From Anaerolineales bacterium (GTDB lineage: Bacteria; Chloroflexota; Anaerolineae; Anaerolineales; Villigracilaceae): a stretch of DNA of 64,000 nucleotides. A program made the translations under genes and the position numbers. The DNA lies in assembly GCA_015075725.1 (NCBI GenBank), contig JABTTV010000001.1, forward strand, positions 3,773,223 to 3,837,222, given 5' to 3'. Below, in pieces: positions 42,220 through 50,594 of this stretch (positions are counted from its first letter, which is position 1; every line of letters starts with the position of its first letter). The notes under the pieces are model-generated. The model was given only the letters and a program-made list of their open reading frames with translations. It did no database searches and was not told the DNA's origin.

Positions 42220-43179
42220 CTATTTTAAATCGAATATTACTTCGGTCAGTTTTCCCGCTTCCACAAAAACAAATCGTTCCTTCAAACCGGATGTATCGTT
42301 CAGCGCGATCTTATATCTGCCCGCTGGGAGGTTATTGAGAACCGCATCTTCGGCGTTGTGCTCGAATCCTCTGGCATAGGATTTCAGATAATAGGTAAAA
42401 AGTGATTCGTCGGTTCCATCCGCCAGACGCGTAATGACCAGCGGATGTTCGTAATTCTCAACCTGACGGGTAATCAGCGTGATGGAGATCGCCCCCGAGC
42501 CTTCCTGCGGGACGAGCCAAAGCTCTGGATTCTCGGTGGAAAAATATGCTGTGTAATCGCCTCCCTTGCGGACCTCAAAGTGGAGATGCGGACCCGTCGC
42601 GCCGCCGCTCTGACCGACATTGCCGATCACGTCCCCGGCTTTGACCTCATCCCCCACCCTGACAAGAATCTTCGAAAGGTGCGCATACAGAGTGAACATC
42701 TCCTCCGCGTGACGGATGACAATGACATTTCCGTAGAAATTCGTCCACGGGCTGAATTTGACAGCCTCATCTGTATCAGCATATGCCACGATACCATCCG
42801 CCGCCGCATGGACAGTTGCCCCGAACGCATTCTGGAACTCCACGCCATGATGCGCATCGCGCTGTCCGCTTTGGGTGGAGGCGTAGGGATACGAAAGATC
42901 GATCTTGTCGTTACCTGGCGGCTGGATGGGACGCTGTAAGATGAAATGCTCGGCTGTGATGCAATAATCTACAATTAAAGGGTCACAGGGATGCGGTGAG
43001 GCGGTGGGACTGGCCGGGGGCGGCGATTCATTGATTGCAGATTCGGGAATGATTGCTGCTGGGGATGTCGAAGTAAACAGAACTGGGTCGGGAGAATTTG
43101 CATATTCGTTAGTCCCAGCCTGCGGAAGGTTACAGGAGACGAAAAACAAAATAAATAAGATGGAAATTGGATATTTCAT
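42220..43179 (-). CDS. M23 family peptidase, lipoprotein
   Basis: 319-residue secreted zinc peptidase that would cleave peptidoglycan cross-bridges. Lipobox FVSC with Cys16, Pro/Ser-rich linker to about residue 65. The M23 domain (about 100-215) has first ligands in HHGVEF (Glu where Asp is usual), the YAHLSK histidine and final HLHFEV. The C-terminal ~100 residues form a beta-rich accessory domain. A minus-strand TAGAAT box 9 nt upstream suggests a very short or absent leader. It is unrelated in detail to the tandem M23 trio at 55.8-60.6 kb. Confidence 0.88.
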   Translation of the reverse strand: MKYPISILFILFFVSCNLPQAGTNEYANSPDPVLFTSTSPAAIIPESAINESPPPASPTASPHPCDPLIVDYCITAEHFILQRPIQPPGNDKIDLSYPYASTQSGQRDAHHGVEFQNAFGATVHAAADGIVAYADTDEAVKFSPWTNFYGNVIVIRHAEEMFTLYAHLSKILVRVGDEVKAGDVIGNVGQSGGATGPHLHFEVRKGGDYTAYFSTENPELWLVPQEGSGAISITLITRQVENYEHPLVITRLADGTDESLFTYYLKSYARGFEHNAEDAVLNNLPAGRYKIALNDTSGLKERFVFVEAGKLTEVIFDLK

Positions 43180-43264
43180 TCTCAGATAATTCTACTTCAT
43201 GAACGAATCCATATTAAGTTCATGCCAGAGGCGGGGAAAACCCCACTGACGCATCTCTGCTGCG

Positions 43265-43270
43265 TATAAT
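43265..43270 (+). promoter_or_regulatory. -10 box TATAAT of the metallophosphoesterase gene
   Basis: Consensus TATAAT 30 nt before the GTG start at 43301, with AGGAG in between as ribosome-binding site. Confidence 0.5.
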
Positions 43271-43300
43271 GAAATCGATCCGGTCATTGCAGGAGACATT

Positions 43301-46300
43301 GTGAAATCCGCGTATTCAAGACTCGCTTTTACCGCCGCTTTGCTCTTATGCCTCGTACTTTCAGTCAACGCGCCAACGGCTCACGCCCAATCCGACCGCA
43401 TCACCTTTGCTGTAATCGGCGACTACGGACTTGCGGGGCAGCCGTTATTGGATGTGTCGAATCTCATCAAAAGCTGGAACCCGGATTTTATCGTCACCGT
43501 CGGCGACAATAATTATCCAGCCGGGCAGGCGACCACAATCGACGACAACATCGGGCAATATTTTCACGAATACATTTATCAATACAAGGGAAATTATGGC
43601 GAAGGGTCAGCGACTCAGCGGTTTTTCCCCTCCCTGGGTAATCACGATTGGGGCACGGACGATATTTCACCCTACCTTGGTTATTTCGGTTACGGCAATG
43701 TAAGGTCTTATTACGATTTTGTCAGAGGTCCCGCACACTTCTTCATTCTAGACAGCGATCGAATGGAGCCGGACGGTATCACACCAGGGTCGGCGCAGGG
43801 GATCTGGCTTCGCAAGACCCTGGCAGCATCCACCTCCACGTTCAATGTGATCGTCTTCCACCACGCTCCGTACACATCAGGGCGTCACGGACCGACGGAA
43901 TATATGCGCTGGCCCTTCAAAGAATGGGGAGCGGATGTCGTCCTTACAGGGCACGATCATACGTACGAACGCCTGCTTGTCGACGGACTGCCTTATTTCG
44001 TGAACGGCATCGGCGGCGGGGAGATTTACCATTTTCAGGATATTCTTCCCCAAAGCCAGGCACGCTTCAACCAGGATTATGGCGCGATGCGCGTGGACGC
44101 CACAAACCTGTACATGAGATTCCGCATGTTCACCCGCGCCGGAGTTCTCGTGGATGACTATTCCATCGGCGGTAAAGCGCCTTATGTATCTTCAATCACA
44201 GCGCTCGACCCGAATCCCTCGAATGCGGGAGTAGTAAATTATCAGGTCAATTTCACAGATCCGGTCACGGGCGTGGATGCGGCCGACTTCTTCCTTACCA
44301 CCAGCATTAGCGATGCGGGTATCGCAGGGGTGAGCGGTTCGGGGAATTCATATCTCGTCTCCGTCAATACGGGAACCGGGGATGGAACTCTTCGCCTCGA
44401 CCTCGCCGACGACGACTCCATCGTCACGAGCCTCGGAATCCCCCTGGGCTGGGAAGGCGCAGGGACCGGAAATTTTTCAGGCGATATCTATTCAGTGGAT
44501 AAGACCGCGCCATCGGTCGTTTTCATCATGCGCGCGACTCCAAACCCGACGAACGCCGCTTCGGTTGATTTCTCAGTGACTTTTTCAGAATTTGTTTCAG
44601 GCGTGGACCCGACCGACTTTAACTTGTCCACTTTGAATGGAGCGACTCTTGCAAATATTGCCGGGTCAGGCGCAAACTACACAGTGACAGTCCTGACGGG
44701 GAATGAAAACGACGACCTGCGTCTCGATTTCATCGATAACGACTCGGTCAGCGACCCGACAGGGAACACAACATCGACGGGTTTTACGGGCGGCGAATCC
44801 TATTCCGTGGACCGCGCTGCGCCTGTCGTCACTTCGATCATTCCGGTGGGCAAAGCGGATTCCTCCGGCGTGGATTACACCGTCAGTTTTTCAGAGCCAG
44901 TCACCGGCGTGGATGGAGGCGATTTCTCCCTCTTCACGATGAACGGCGCTGCGATCACAAATATCTCAGGGGGCGGAAATCAATATATCGTGTCGGTTTC
45001 CGCGCAACCCGGCCGCGACAGCATCCGGCTCGACCTGTTGGATAACGACAGCATCGCCGATGGGATCGGCAACCCGCTCGGCGGAGTTGGCGCAGGAAAC
45101 GGCAATACCATGGGCGGCATCTTCAATATCGCCATCGATACGCCCATTGTCACTTCCATCATTCGCGCGGGCGCGAGCCCAACCAATGCGTCGAACGTCA
45201 ACTTTATCGTCACATTTTCCGAATTTGTGGACGGGGTCGATACCGGTGATTTCCAAATGACAGGCGGCGGGACGATCAACACAATTCAAAACTTGAGTCC
45301 GTTCTTTGTCGTCAACGTGAACGCCGGCGCAATGGACGGCGAGTTAATACTCGATCTGATCGACGACGACAGCATCCACAACGCGCAGGGAATCACACTC
45401 GGCGGAGACGGACTCGGGAACGGAAACTTCAGCGGAGAAGCCTTCACCATCGACCGCACACCTCCGCAGGTGACTTCGATCGTCCGCACGGGCAACAACC
45501 CTTCCATCAATCCGACGGCTGATTTCGTTGTTACATTCTCCGAACCGGTGCAAGGTGTAGAACCCGGCGATTTCAAGGTGACCGGTTCGAACGTCATCCT
45601 TTCATCGGTGCTTAATTTGCAGAACGCCGATCCGTTCTACTGGATCACCGTTGGCACAGGCGCGGGGTCTGGAACGATACGGCTCGACCTTATCGATAAC
45701 GGGAATATCACAGACAGGGCTGGGAATCCGCTTGCGAATAACAATTACACGACCGGGGAAAGTTTTACGCTGGCGAAAACACCGGTGGATTTCGCCGCGC
45801 CAACCATCAACGCTGTGCCGGGCAATTTAACGAACACCCCCCTTTCTCCGCCATCCTGGTCGACGGTTTGGAATGCGCAAGCCTACGAGGTCTTCATCGC
45901 GCGCGACAGCGGTTTCTCGAAGATCGCCCTCGTGCAGACCATTCCCGGGACAACGCTCGTGACTTCGACCCCTCTTGCAGACGGCGTCTATTACATGCGC
46001 GTCCGTGCCTATAACCCGGACTTGAATCCCGGAAAGTTCAGCGCGGCTTATTCCTTTACATTGGATTCAACGCCTCCGGCTGCGCCGAAACCTAAAACTC
46101 CCAAAATGGGTTCTTCCACACCCTCACGCCCAAATATGGAATGGTCGTCCGTCGCCGGTGCATTCCGGTACGAAATCCAAGTGGATAACAACGCGGACTT
46201 TTCAAGTCCCGAGTTCAGCGCGACCACCAACAGGACATTCATCCAGTCCAGGACCTTGATCGGAAGGACGCATTATTGGCGGGTGCGGGCAAGGGATGCC

Positions 46301-46351
46301 GCCGGAAATTGGAGCGTGTGGTCAAATGTATTCATGTTCCATGTGAGATGA
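43301..46351 (+). CDS. secreted metallophosphoesterase with five Ig-like repeats
   Basis: 1016 residues, start GTG 43301 preceded by AGGAG. A signal peptide (cleavage near AHA-QS, residue 30) leads to a calcineurin-like phosphoesterase domain (about 33-285): VIGDYG, VGDNNY, GNHDWG, FHHAPY and GHDHTYER supply the two-metal site, resembling purple acid phosphatase-like enzymes. Five repeats of about 100 residues follow, each with a (N/T)PTN..V(D/N)F.V.FSE.V.GVD..DF core, then two fibronectin III-like modules at the end. No membrane anchor is visible, so it is probably released or bound to the envelope by its repeats. Confidence 0.88.
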   Translation: MKSAYSRLAFTAALLLCLVLSVNAPTAHAQSDRITFAVIGDYGLAGQPLLDVSNLIKSWNPDFIVTVGDNNYPAGQATTIDDNIGQYFHEYIYQYKGNYGEGSATQRFFPSLGNHDWGTDDISPYLGYFGYGNVRSYYDFVRGPAHFFILDSDRMEPDGITPGSAQGIWLRKTLAASTSTFNVIVFHHAPYTSGRHGPTEYMRWPFKEWGADVVLTGHDHTYERLLVDGLPYFVNGIGGGEIYHFQDILPQSQARFNQDYGAMRVDATNLYMRFRMFTRAGVLVDDYSIGGKAPYVSSITALDPNPSNAGVVNYQVNFTDPVTGVDAADFFLTTSISDAGIAGVSGSGNSYLVSVNTGTGDGTLRLDLADDDSIVTSLGIPLGWEGAGTGNFSGDIYSVDKTAPSVVFIMRATPNPTNAASVDFSVTFSEFVSGVDPTDFNLSTLNGATLANIAGSGANYTVTVLTGNENDDLRLDFIDNDSVSDPTGNTTSTGFTGGESYSVDRAAPVVTSIIPVGKADSSGVDYTVSFSEPVTGVDGGDFSLFTMNGAAITNISGGGNQYIVSVSAQPGRDSIRLDLLDNDSIADGIGNPLGGVGAGNGNTMGGIFNIAIDTPIVTSIIRAGASPTNASNVNFIVTFSEFVDGVDTGDFQMTGGGTINTIQNLSPFFVVNVNAGAMDGELILDLIDDDSIHNAQGITLGGDGLGNGNFSGEAFTIDRTPPQVTSIVRTGNNPSINPTADFVVTFSEPVQGVEPGDFKVTGSNVILSSVLNLQNADPFYWITVGTGAGSGTIRLDLIDNGNITDRAGNPLANNNYTTGESFTLAKTPVDFAAPTINAVPGNLTNTPLSPPSWSTVWNAQAYEVFIARDSGFSKIALVQTIPGTTLVTSTPLADGVYYMRVRAYNPDLNPGKFSAAYSFTLDSTPPAAPKPKTPKMGSSTPSRPNMEWSSVAGAFRYEIQVDNNADFSSPEFSATTNRTFIQSRTLIGRTHYWRVRARDAAGNWSVWSNVFMFHVR

Positions 46352-46496
46352 TGCCCGCAACGGGGGAGATATCCATTCAGGGAATGAAGCAATGAGAAAC
46401 CACGGGAAGGCTGACCCCGCAAATTGAACGCTGTTTCTTCATGCACCTCTTAATCTCCATGCGTAAACTGGGGGGACTTTAGAAAAGGAGAGAATC

Positions 46497-47261
46497 ATGG
46501 ACAACGATGACAAGCCAGTCGGAACCGTTCTGACCCGCAGGGATGTATTGAAGATATTGGGCATAGGCAGCGCAGCGACCCTGCTGGCATCCTGCGCGCC
46601 AAATGTTGTGGAAACATCATCACCCGCCTCGGCGGCCACCATCCCAACCGCGATCGAATCATTGCCCACACTAACGAATACAAAAACGATTCCCGCCTGC
46701 GTTGTGAAACCCGAAATGACGGAAGGTCCATTTTTCGTGGACGAAATGCTCAACCGGTCGGATATCCGTTCTGATCCGACAGACGGCACCGTATCGCAGG
46801 GCACGCTTCTCGAATTGACATTCAATGTCTCACGCTTCAGCCCGGATGGATGCACCGCTCTAGCAGGCGCGCAAGTGGATATCTGGCACTGCGATGCGTT
46901 CGGTGTGTATTCGGATGTGCAGAACGCCGTTGGAAAAAGGTTCTTGCGCGGTTTTCAATCGACCGATTCGAACGGGTTGGCTAAGTTCGCAACCATCTAC
47001 CCCGGTTGGTATCCGGGACGCGCCGTCCACATCCATTTCAAAATCCGTTTCAACGGGCACGACTTCACATCCCAACTATTCTTCGATGACGCCCTCACCG
47101 ACCAGGTGTATTCACAGGAGCCGTACGCACAACGCGGCGAACGCATTACGCGGAACGAGAACGATAATATTTACCGGCAAGGCGGAAGCCAGCTTGTGTT
47201 GAACGTCCTCCCTGCAACCTCCGGCCATGCGGCGGTTTTCGACATCGGGCTCCAAGTGTAA
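46497..47261 (+). CDS. intradiol ring-cleavage dioxygenase-like lipoprotein
   Basis: 254 residues. Twin-arginine-type N-terminus (TRRDVLK, Arg14-Arg15) with a lipobox LLASC (Cys33), then a Thr/Ser linker. The catalytic domain (about 70-254) keeps the four iron ligands of intradiol dioxygenases: Tyr138 (GVYSD), Tyr172, His178 and His180 (GWYPGRAVHIHFK). Such exported relatives act on catechols or other aromatic diols outside the cytoplasm. AAAGGAG precedes ATG 46497. No aromatic-degradation genes adjoin. Confidence 0.87.
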   Translation: MDNDDKPVGTVLTRRDVLKILGIGSAATLLASCAPNVVETSSPASAATIPTAIESLPTLTNTKTIPACVVKPEMTEGPFFVDEMLNRSDIRSDPTDGTVSQGTLLELTFNVSRFSPDGCTALAGAQVDIWHCDAFGVYSDVQNAVGKRFLRGFQSTDSNGLAKFATIYPGWYPGRAVHIHFKIRFNGHDFTSQLFFDDALTDQVYSQEPYAQRGERITRNENDNIYRQGGSQLVLNVLPATSGHAAVFDIGLQV

Positions 47262-47328
47262 TAAGCGAACATCCCGTTGTTTGGGGATTCTCGATTTCTC
47301 CGCCGCCTCGCTCTGCAGGGACGCTGGG

Positions 47329-47334
47329 TATAAT
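47329..47334 (+). promoter_or_regulatory. -10 box TATAAT of the alcohol dehydrogenase gene
   Basis: TATAAT in the spacer before ATG 47366, with GAGGAGAG as the ribosome-binding site. Confidence 0.45.
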
Positions 47335-47365
47335 CGCGGCATTATTTTGATCGCGAGGAGAGAGC

Positions 47366-48415
47366 ATGAAAGCCGTGCGTTTTATCGGAGTGAATCAACC
47401 GTTGCAAATGCAGGAAATCCCGATTCCCGAGATTGGAACGAGGGATGTTCTGGTCAAGGTCGAGGCGGCTGGAGTCTGTCATTCGGACGCACACTACCGC
47501 GCGGGAATATCGCCGGTCAAGCCGGTGCCGCTGACGCTTGGCCATGAAGTTGCGGGCATTATCGAACGCACCGGCACTGCGGTGGCGAATTTGAAATCCG
47601 GGGATCGCGTCTGCCTCCATTACAATCTGTCCTGCGGGGATTGTTTTTATTGCACAACCGGAAACGACCAATTCTGCGAAAAGGTTTCGATGATCGGTCA
47701 TTACACGAACGGCGGATACGCGGAATATATCGCCGTGCCCGCGCGCAATGCAATTCTTCTCCCCGAAGAAATTCCCTTCGAACAGGGTGCCACTTTGATG
47801 TGCGCAAGCGCGACCGCTTTCCATGCGCTGCGAAAAAGTCGTTTGAAAGGCGGCGAGACCGCCGCAATCTTCGGCGCGGGTGGTCTGGGCCAGTCCGCCA
47901 TTCAACTGGCAAAGGCATTCGGCGCGGTCGAAGTCTATGCCGTTGATATCAATGAAGGGAAGTTGGAGCTCGCCGCACAATACGACGCCATACCCATCAA
48001 CGCGAAAAATTCGGACCCTGTCACCGAGATCAAAAGGATGACCAACGGCAGGGGCGTGAATGTCGCGATCGAAATGATCGGGCTTCCTCAAACGATGAAA
48101 CAGGCAATTCAAGTCGCCGGAGTGATGGGACGCGTCGTGATCGTCGGGTTGTCCAACCATCCTCTCGAAATCCAAACCTATACCGAACTGCTCGGCAACG
48201 AGACGGAACTCATCGGCTCGAACGATCATCACCTCCAGGAGTTACCCATCCTGATCGACCTTGCGCGTCGAAAAGTTTTGGATATTTCCCGGATCGTAAC
48301 CCGAACGATCCCGCTCGATGCGGATGCGATCAACAGCACGCTGGACGACCTGGAGCGCTTCAGCGGAGACGTTCGCACTGTGATCGTTCCCGGTTCGGGC
48401 CAAGCCGGGAATTGA
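47366..48415 (+). CDS. zinc-dependent alcohol dehydrogenase
   Basis: 349-residue MDR-superfamily dehydrogenase. Catalytic zinc ligands Cys38, His60, Glu61 region (GVCHSDAH, LGHEVAG); structural zinc cysteines 90, 93, 96 and 104 in CGDCFYCTTGNDQFC; NAD(P) motif GAGGLGQSAIQLAK. Substrate unknown. It ends 37 bp before the first gene of the formate dehydrogenase neighbourhood, which has its own TATAAT, so joint control is uncertain. Confidence 0.9.
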   Translation: MKAVRFIGVNQPLQMQEIPIPEIGTRDVLVKVEAAGVCHSDAHYRAGISPVKPVPLTLGHEVAGIIERTGTAVANLKSGDRVCLHYNLSCGDCFYCTTGNDQFCEKVSMIGHYTNGGYAEYIAVPARNAILLPEEIPFEQGATLMCASATAFHALRKSRLKGGETAAIFGAGGLGQSAIQLAKAFGAVEVYAVDINEGKLELAAQYDAIPINAKNSDPVTEIKRMTNGRGVNVAIEMIGLPQTMKQAIQVAGVMGRVVIVGLSNHPLEIQTYTELLGNETELIGSNDHHLQELPILIDLARRKVLDISRIVTRTIPLDADAINSTLDDLERFSGDVRTVIVPGSGQAGN

Positions 48416-48429
48416 TCCACCAGAGACGA

Positions 48430-48435
48430 TATAAT
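48430..48435 (+). promoter_or_regulatory. -10 box TATAAT before the membrane protein-cytb5-fdhD cluster
   Basis: TATAAT 17 nt before ATG 48453, with AAAGGA between as ribosome-binding site. Confidence 0.45.
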
Positions 48436-48452
48436 CCACTTCAAAGGATCCC

Positions 48453-49184
48453 ATGACAAATCAAACACCCACAATAAAAATCAACCCGGGACGCGCCTTG
48501 ATCGTTCTCCTGCTCCTGGTTGCCCTTCTCGTCGGCATGAGTATCTGGGGACAATACCTTCGCTTTATCGGCGGCTGGGACATCCACAGCTACTGGCAGG
48601 AATTCGTTTTGGACCTATTGAACATGCCTTTCTACATGGATGCAGAAAACAACATTCCCACATTCATCAACTCGTTGCTGCTTTTCATCCCATCCCTGCT
48701 CTTTGCCGGAATCGCCGTTTGGAAGTTTTCCATCCGCGACAAATTCCGGTTCCATTGGGCGTTACTCGTCTTCCTCTATTTCCTGCTTTCCATCGACGAA
48801 GTAGCCTCCTTGCACGAGCGCCTCATCAAACCGATGCGCGCCATTTATGGCGCCGAGGGGATTTTCTACTTCGCCTGGATCATCCCCGGTATGATCGCGG
48901 TCGGCATATTCCTGATCGCCTTCCTGACATTTTTCCTTCATCTTGAAACGAAGTTTAAAATGCTTTTCTTTCTCTCACTGGCAATCTACCTTACCGGCGT
49001 GATCGGCGGCGAGATGGTCAGCGGATATTTCGCCTCCAGCATCGGGCAAAAGAATTTCACCTACGCTGTGGTTGCCAGCTGCGAAGAATCGGTGGAGATG
49101 ATCGGCTGCTCCCTGCTCATTTATTCGCTTCTGGAATACATAAGGCAATCCCTGCCGGACGGCCTGCTTTTCAAACCGTCATGA
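48453..49184 (+). CDS. polytopic membrane protein
   Basis: 243 residues with about six hydrophobic helices (for example LIVLLLLVALLVGMSIW near 12-30 and GMIAVGIFLIAFLTFFL near 146-165). Charged loops include DEVASLHERL with conserved-looking acidic and His residues. No family recognised. Its stop overlaps the cytochrome b5-like gene start (ATGA), linking it to a heme-binding partner. It may be a membrane redox component for the formate dehydrogenase region, but this is inference from position. Confidence 0.65.
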   Translation: MTNQTPTIKINPGRALIVLLLLVALLVGMSIWGQYLRFIGGWDIHSYWQEFVLDLLNMPFYMDAENNIPTFINSLLLFIPSLLFAGIAVWKFSIRDKFRFHWALLVFLYFLLSIDEVASLHERLIKPMRAIYGAEGIFYFAWIIPGMIAVGIFLIAFLTFFLHLETKFKMLFFLSLAIYLTGVIGGEMVSGYFASSIGQKNFTYAVVASCEESVEMIGCSLLIYSLLEYIRQSLPDGLLFKPS

Positions 49185-49429
49185 GCCGGGAACGGAAGAT
49201 TTCCCCGCTCGAACTCAAGCGGAACACAGGCGAACGCGGCTCGCGCATGTGGATCGCCCTCAACGGCATCGTTTACGATGTGACCGATTGCCCCAAATGG
49301 CGGACGGGGTTGCACGAGTTCCTTCATTTTCCCGGGCAGGATCTGACCGGCGAAATCATCGATGCGCCTCACAAAGAAGAGGTCTTAATCCACGATTGCG
49401 TGAAGCTGGTCGGCGTTTTGGAAGAATAA
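49181..49429 (+). CDS. cytochrome b5-like heme/steroid-binding domain protein
   Basis: 82-residue stand-alone cytochrome b5-like domain: WIALNGIVYDVTDCPKW, then LHEFLHFPGQDLTGEI and APHKEEVL. Histidines 45, 49, 64 and 71 are candidate heme ligands. In this bacterial subgroup heme binding is often presumed rather than shown. ATGA overlap with the membrane protein gene and only 3 bp to the next ORF indicate one transcript. Confidence 0.8.
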   Translation: MSRERKISPLELKRNTGERGSRMWIALNGIVYDVTDCPKWRTGLHEFLHFPGQDLTGEIIDAPHKEEVLIHDCVKLVGVLEE

Positions 49430-49432
49430 TAG

Positions 49433-49696
49433 ATGAAGCAAAATCCCAAAGCCTTCGCCACCCTATGCGGACGCATCTTCCGCGATACCGATCCGCAATA
49501 CTTTCCGTCCGCGCAGCATCGACGAAAAAAGATCCTGCTGTGTACCGAGGCCTGCCTGGGCGCCTTCCTCGCCGATCCCGATGTATTCTGCAAAGTGCAT
49601 CGCAATTCCGATAAAGCCGCTGCCCGCCTGAAAACCGAGATCGAACACCTTATTGGCATTTGGAGTACGTATGATTCCTCCCCGAAAAGCGATTGA
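49433..49696 (+). CDS. YHS/TRASH-like cysteine protein
   Basis: 87 residues with Cys12 (LCGRIF), Cys37 and Cys41 (LLCTEACLGAFLADPDVFC) and Cys53. The order CG...CxxxCxxxFLxDPxxF resembles YHS/TRASH metal-binding modules, which carry copper or other soft metals. Its 3' end overlaps the fdhD start by 26 bp. It may be involved in metal or sulfur handling for formate dehydrogenase maturation; this is inferred from position. Confidence 0.55.
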   Translation: MKQNPKAFATLCGRIFRDTDPQYFPSAQHRRKKILLCTEACLGAFLADPDVFCKVHRNSDKAAARLKTEIEHLIGIWSTYDSSPKSD

Positions 49697-50450
49697 TTAC
49701 GAACGATACGAATTCAAAAAATGGGAACACTTTGATGCCGAGACCATTGTGGAAGCTCCCGTCTCCCTGACTGTGAACGGAGAAGTCTGGATCTCGTTCA
49801 TGTGTACGCCCATTCACCTCGAAGAACTGGCGGTGGGTTTTTTGTACAACGAAGGAATCGTCAAAAGCATGGACGAAATCGCAGATGCCCGCCTGTGCGA
49901 ACACGGCGATAATGTGGATGTGTGGCTGAACTTCAACGCCGAGCAGCCGACCAACTGGCGCCGAACATCCGGCTGCACAGGCGGGGTGACGGCGGTTGAC
50001 CTGCTCGCGAAGCCCCATGTCGATTTTTCAGCGGACAGGTTCAAGGTCCAGCCGGAAGCGGTGATGGACATGGTGGACAAGTTATTCGAGTCGCAGGAGC
50101 TTTATCGCGATACGGGCGGAGTGCACACCTCCGCTTTGAGCGACGGCGAAAAAATCGTTTTGGCGGCGGACGACATCGGCAGGCACAACACGCTCGACAA
50201 GATCGCCGGGATGTGCCTGATGCAAAACGTGTGGCCCGAGCATCGCATGCTCATCACCACCGGGCGCATCAGCTCGGAAATGCTGCAAAAAGCTGCGCAA
50301 TTGAACGCGCCCATTTTGATCTCGCGCACTTCCCCATCGTCACTTTCGATTGAAATGGCGCAACGCTATGGAATTACTTTGATCGGCTATGCAAGAAAGC
50401 ACCGCTTCAACGTTTATTCAAACGCCGAAAGGGTCGGTTTTCAGGGATGA
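49671..50450 (+). CDS. fdhD: formate dehydrogenase accessory sulfurtransferase FdhD
   Basis: 259-residue protein that sulfurates the molybdenum cofactor of formate dehydrogenase using sulfur from cysteine desulfurase. EAPVSLTVNGE, the cysteine loop RTSGCTGG (Cys102), TGGVHTSAL, DDIGRHNTLDK and TTGRISSEM are all typical. E. coli FdhD has a CxxC loop; here only one of the two cysteines is present. ATG 49671 follows GGAG. A terminator follows at 50452, so fdhD is separated from the structural genes. Confidence 0.93.
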   Translation: MIPPRKAIDYERYEFKKWEHFDAETIVEAPVSLTVNGEVWISFMCTPIHLEELAVGFLYNEGIVKSMDEIADARLCEHGDNVDVWLNFNAEQPTNWRRTSGCTGGVTAVDLLAKPHVDFSADRFKVQPEAVMDMVDKLFESQELYRDTGGVHTSALSDGEKIVLAADDIGRHNTLDKIAGMCLMQNVWPEHRMLITTGRISSEMLQKAAQLNAPILISRTSPSSLSIEMAQRYGITLIGYARKHRFNVYSNAERVGFQG

Positions 50451-50451
50451 T

Positions 50452-50478
50452 GAGCGACTTGATGTCGCTCTTTTTTTC
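50452..50478 (+). terminator. terminator after fdhD
   Basis: GAGCGAC (50452-50458) / GTCGCTC (50464-50470) stem followed by a run of seven or eight T. Confidence 0.85.
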
Positions 50479-50489
50479 TTCCGTTTGTT

Positions 50490-50505
50490 TGTGAATTTTG
50501 TCACA
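50490..50505 (+). promoter_or_regulatory. CRP-family operator upstream of fdhB-fdhA
   Basis: TGTGA-N6-TCACA, an exact match to the CRP-type consensus, lies about 90 bp before the fdhB start. A plausible promoter follows: TTACCT (50549-50554), 17-bp spacer, AATAAT (50572-50577). Position near -86 fits an activator site for a CRP/FNR-superfamily protein, which would tie formate dehydrogenase expression to an energy or redox signal. Confidence 0.55.
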
Positions 50506-50594
50506 TATCACTCGGACAAAACTCCCTGCAAGCAAGGATGAATGAAACTTACCTAAAACCACACGATAAGGAATAATTGAGCCGGAGCGAAAGC

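Noticed and set aside
47342..48232. Minus-strand ORF opposite the alcohol dehydrogenase
   Set aside because: Mirror of a clear zinc dehydrogenase; composition is that of an antisense frame.
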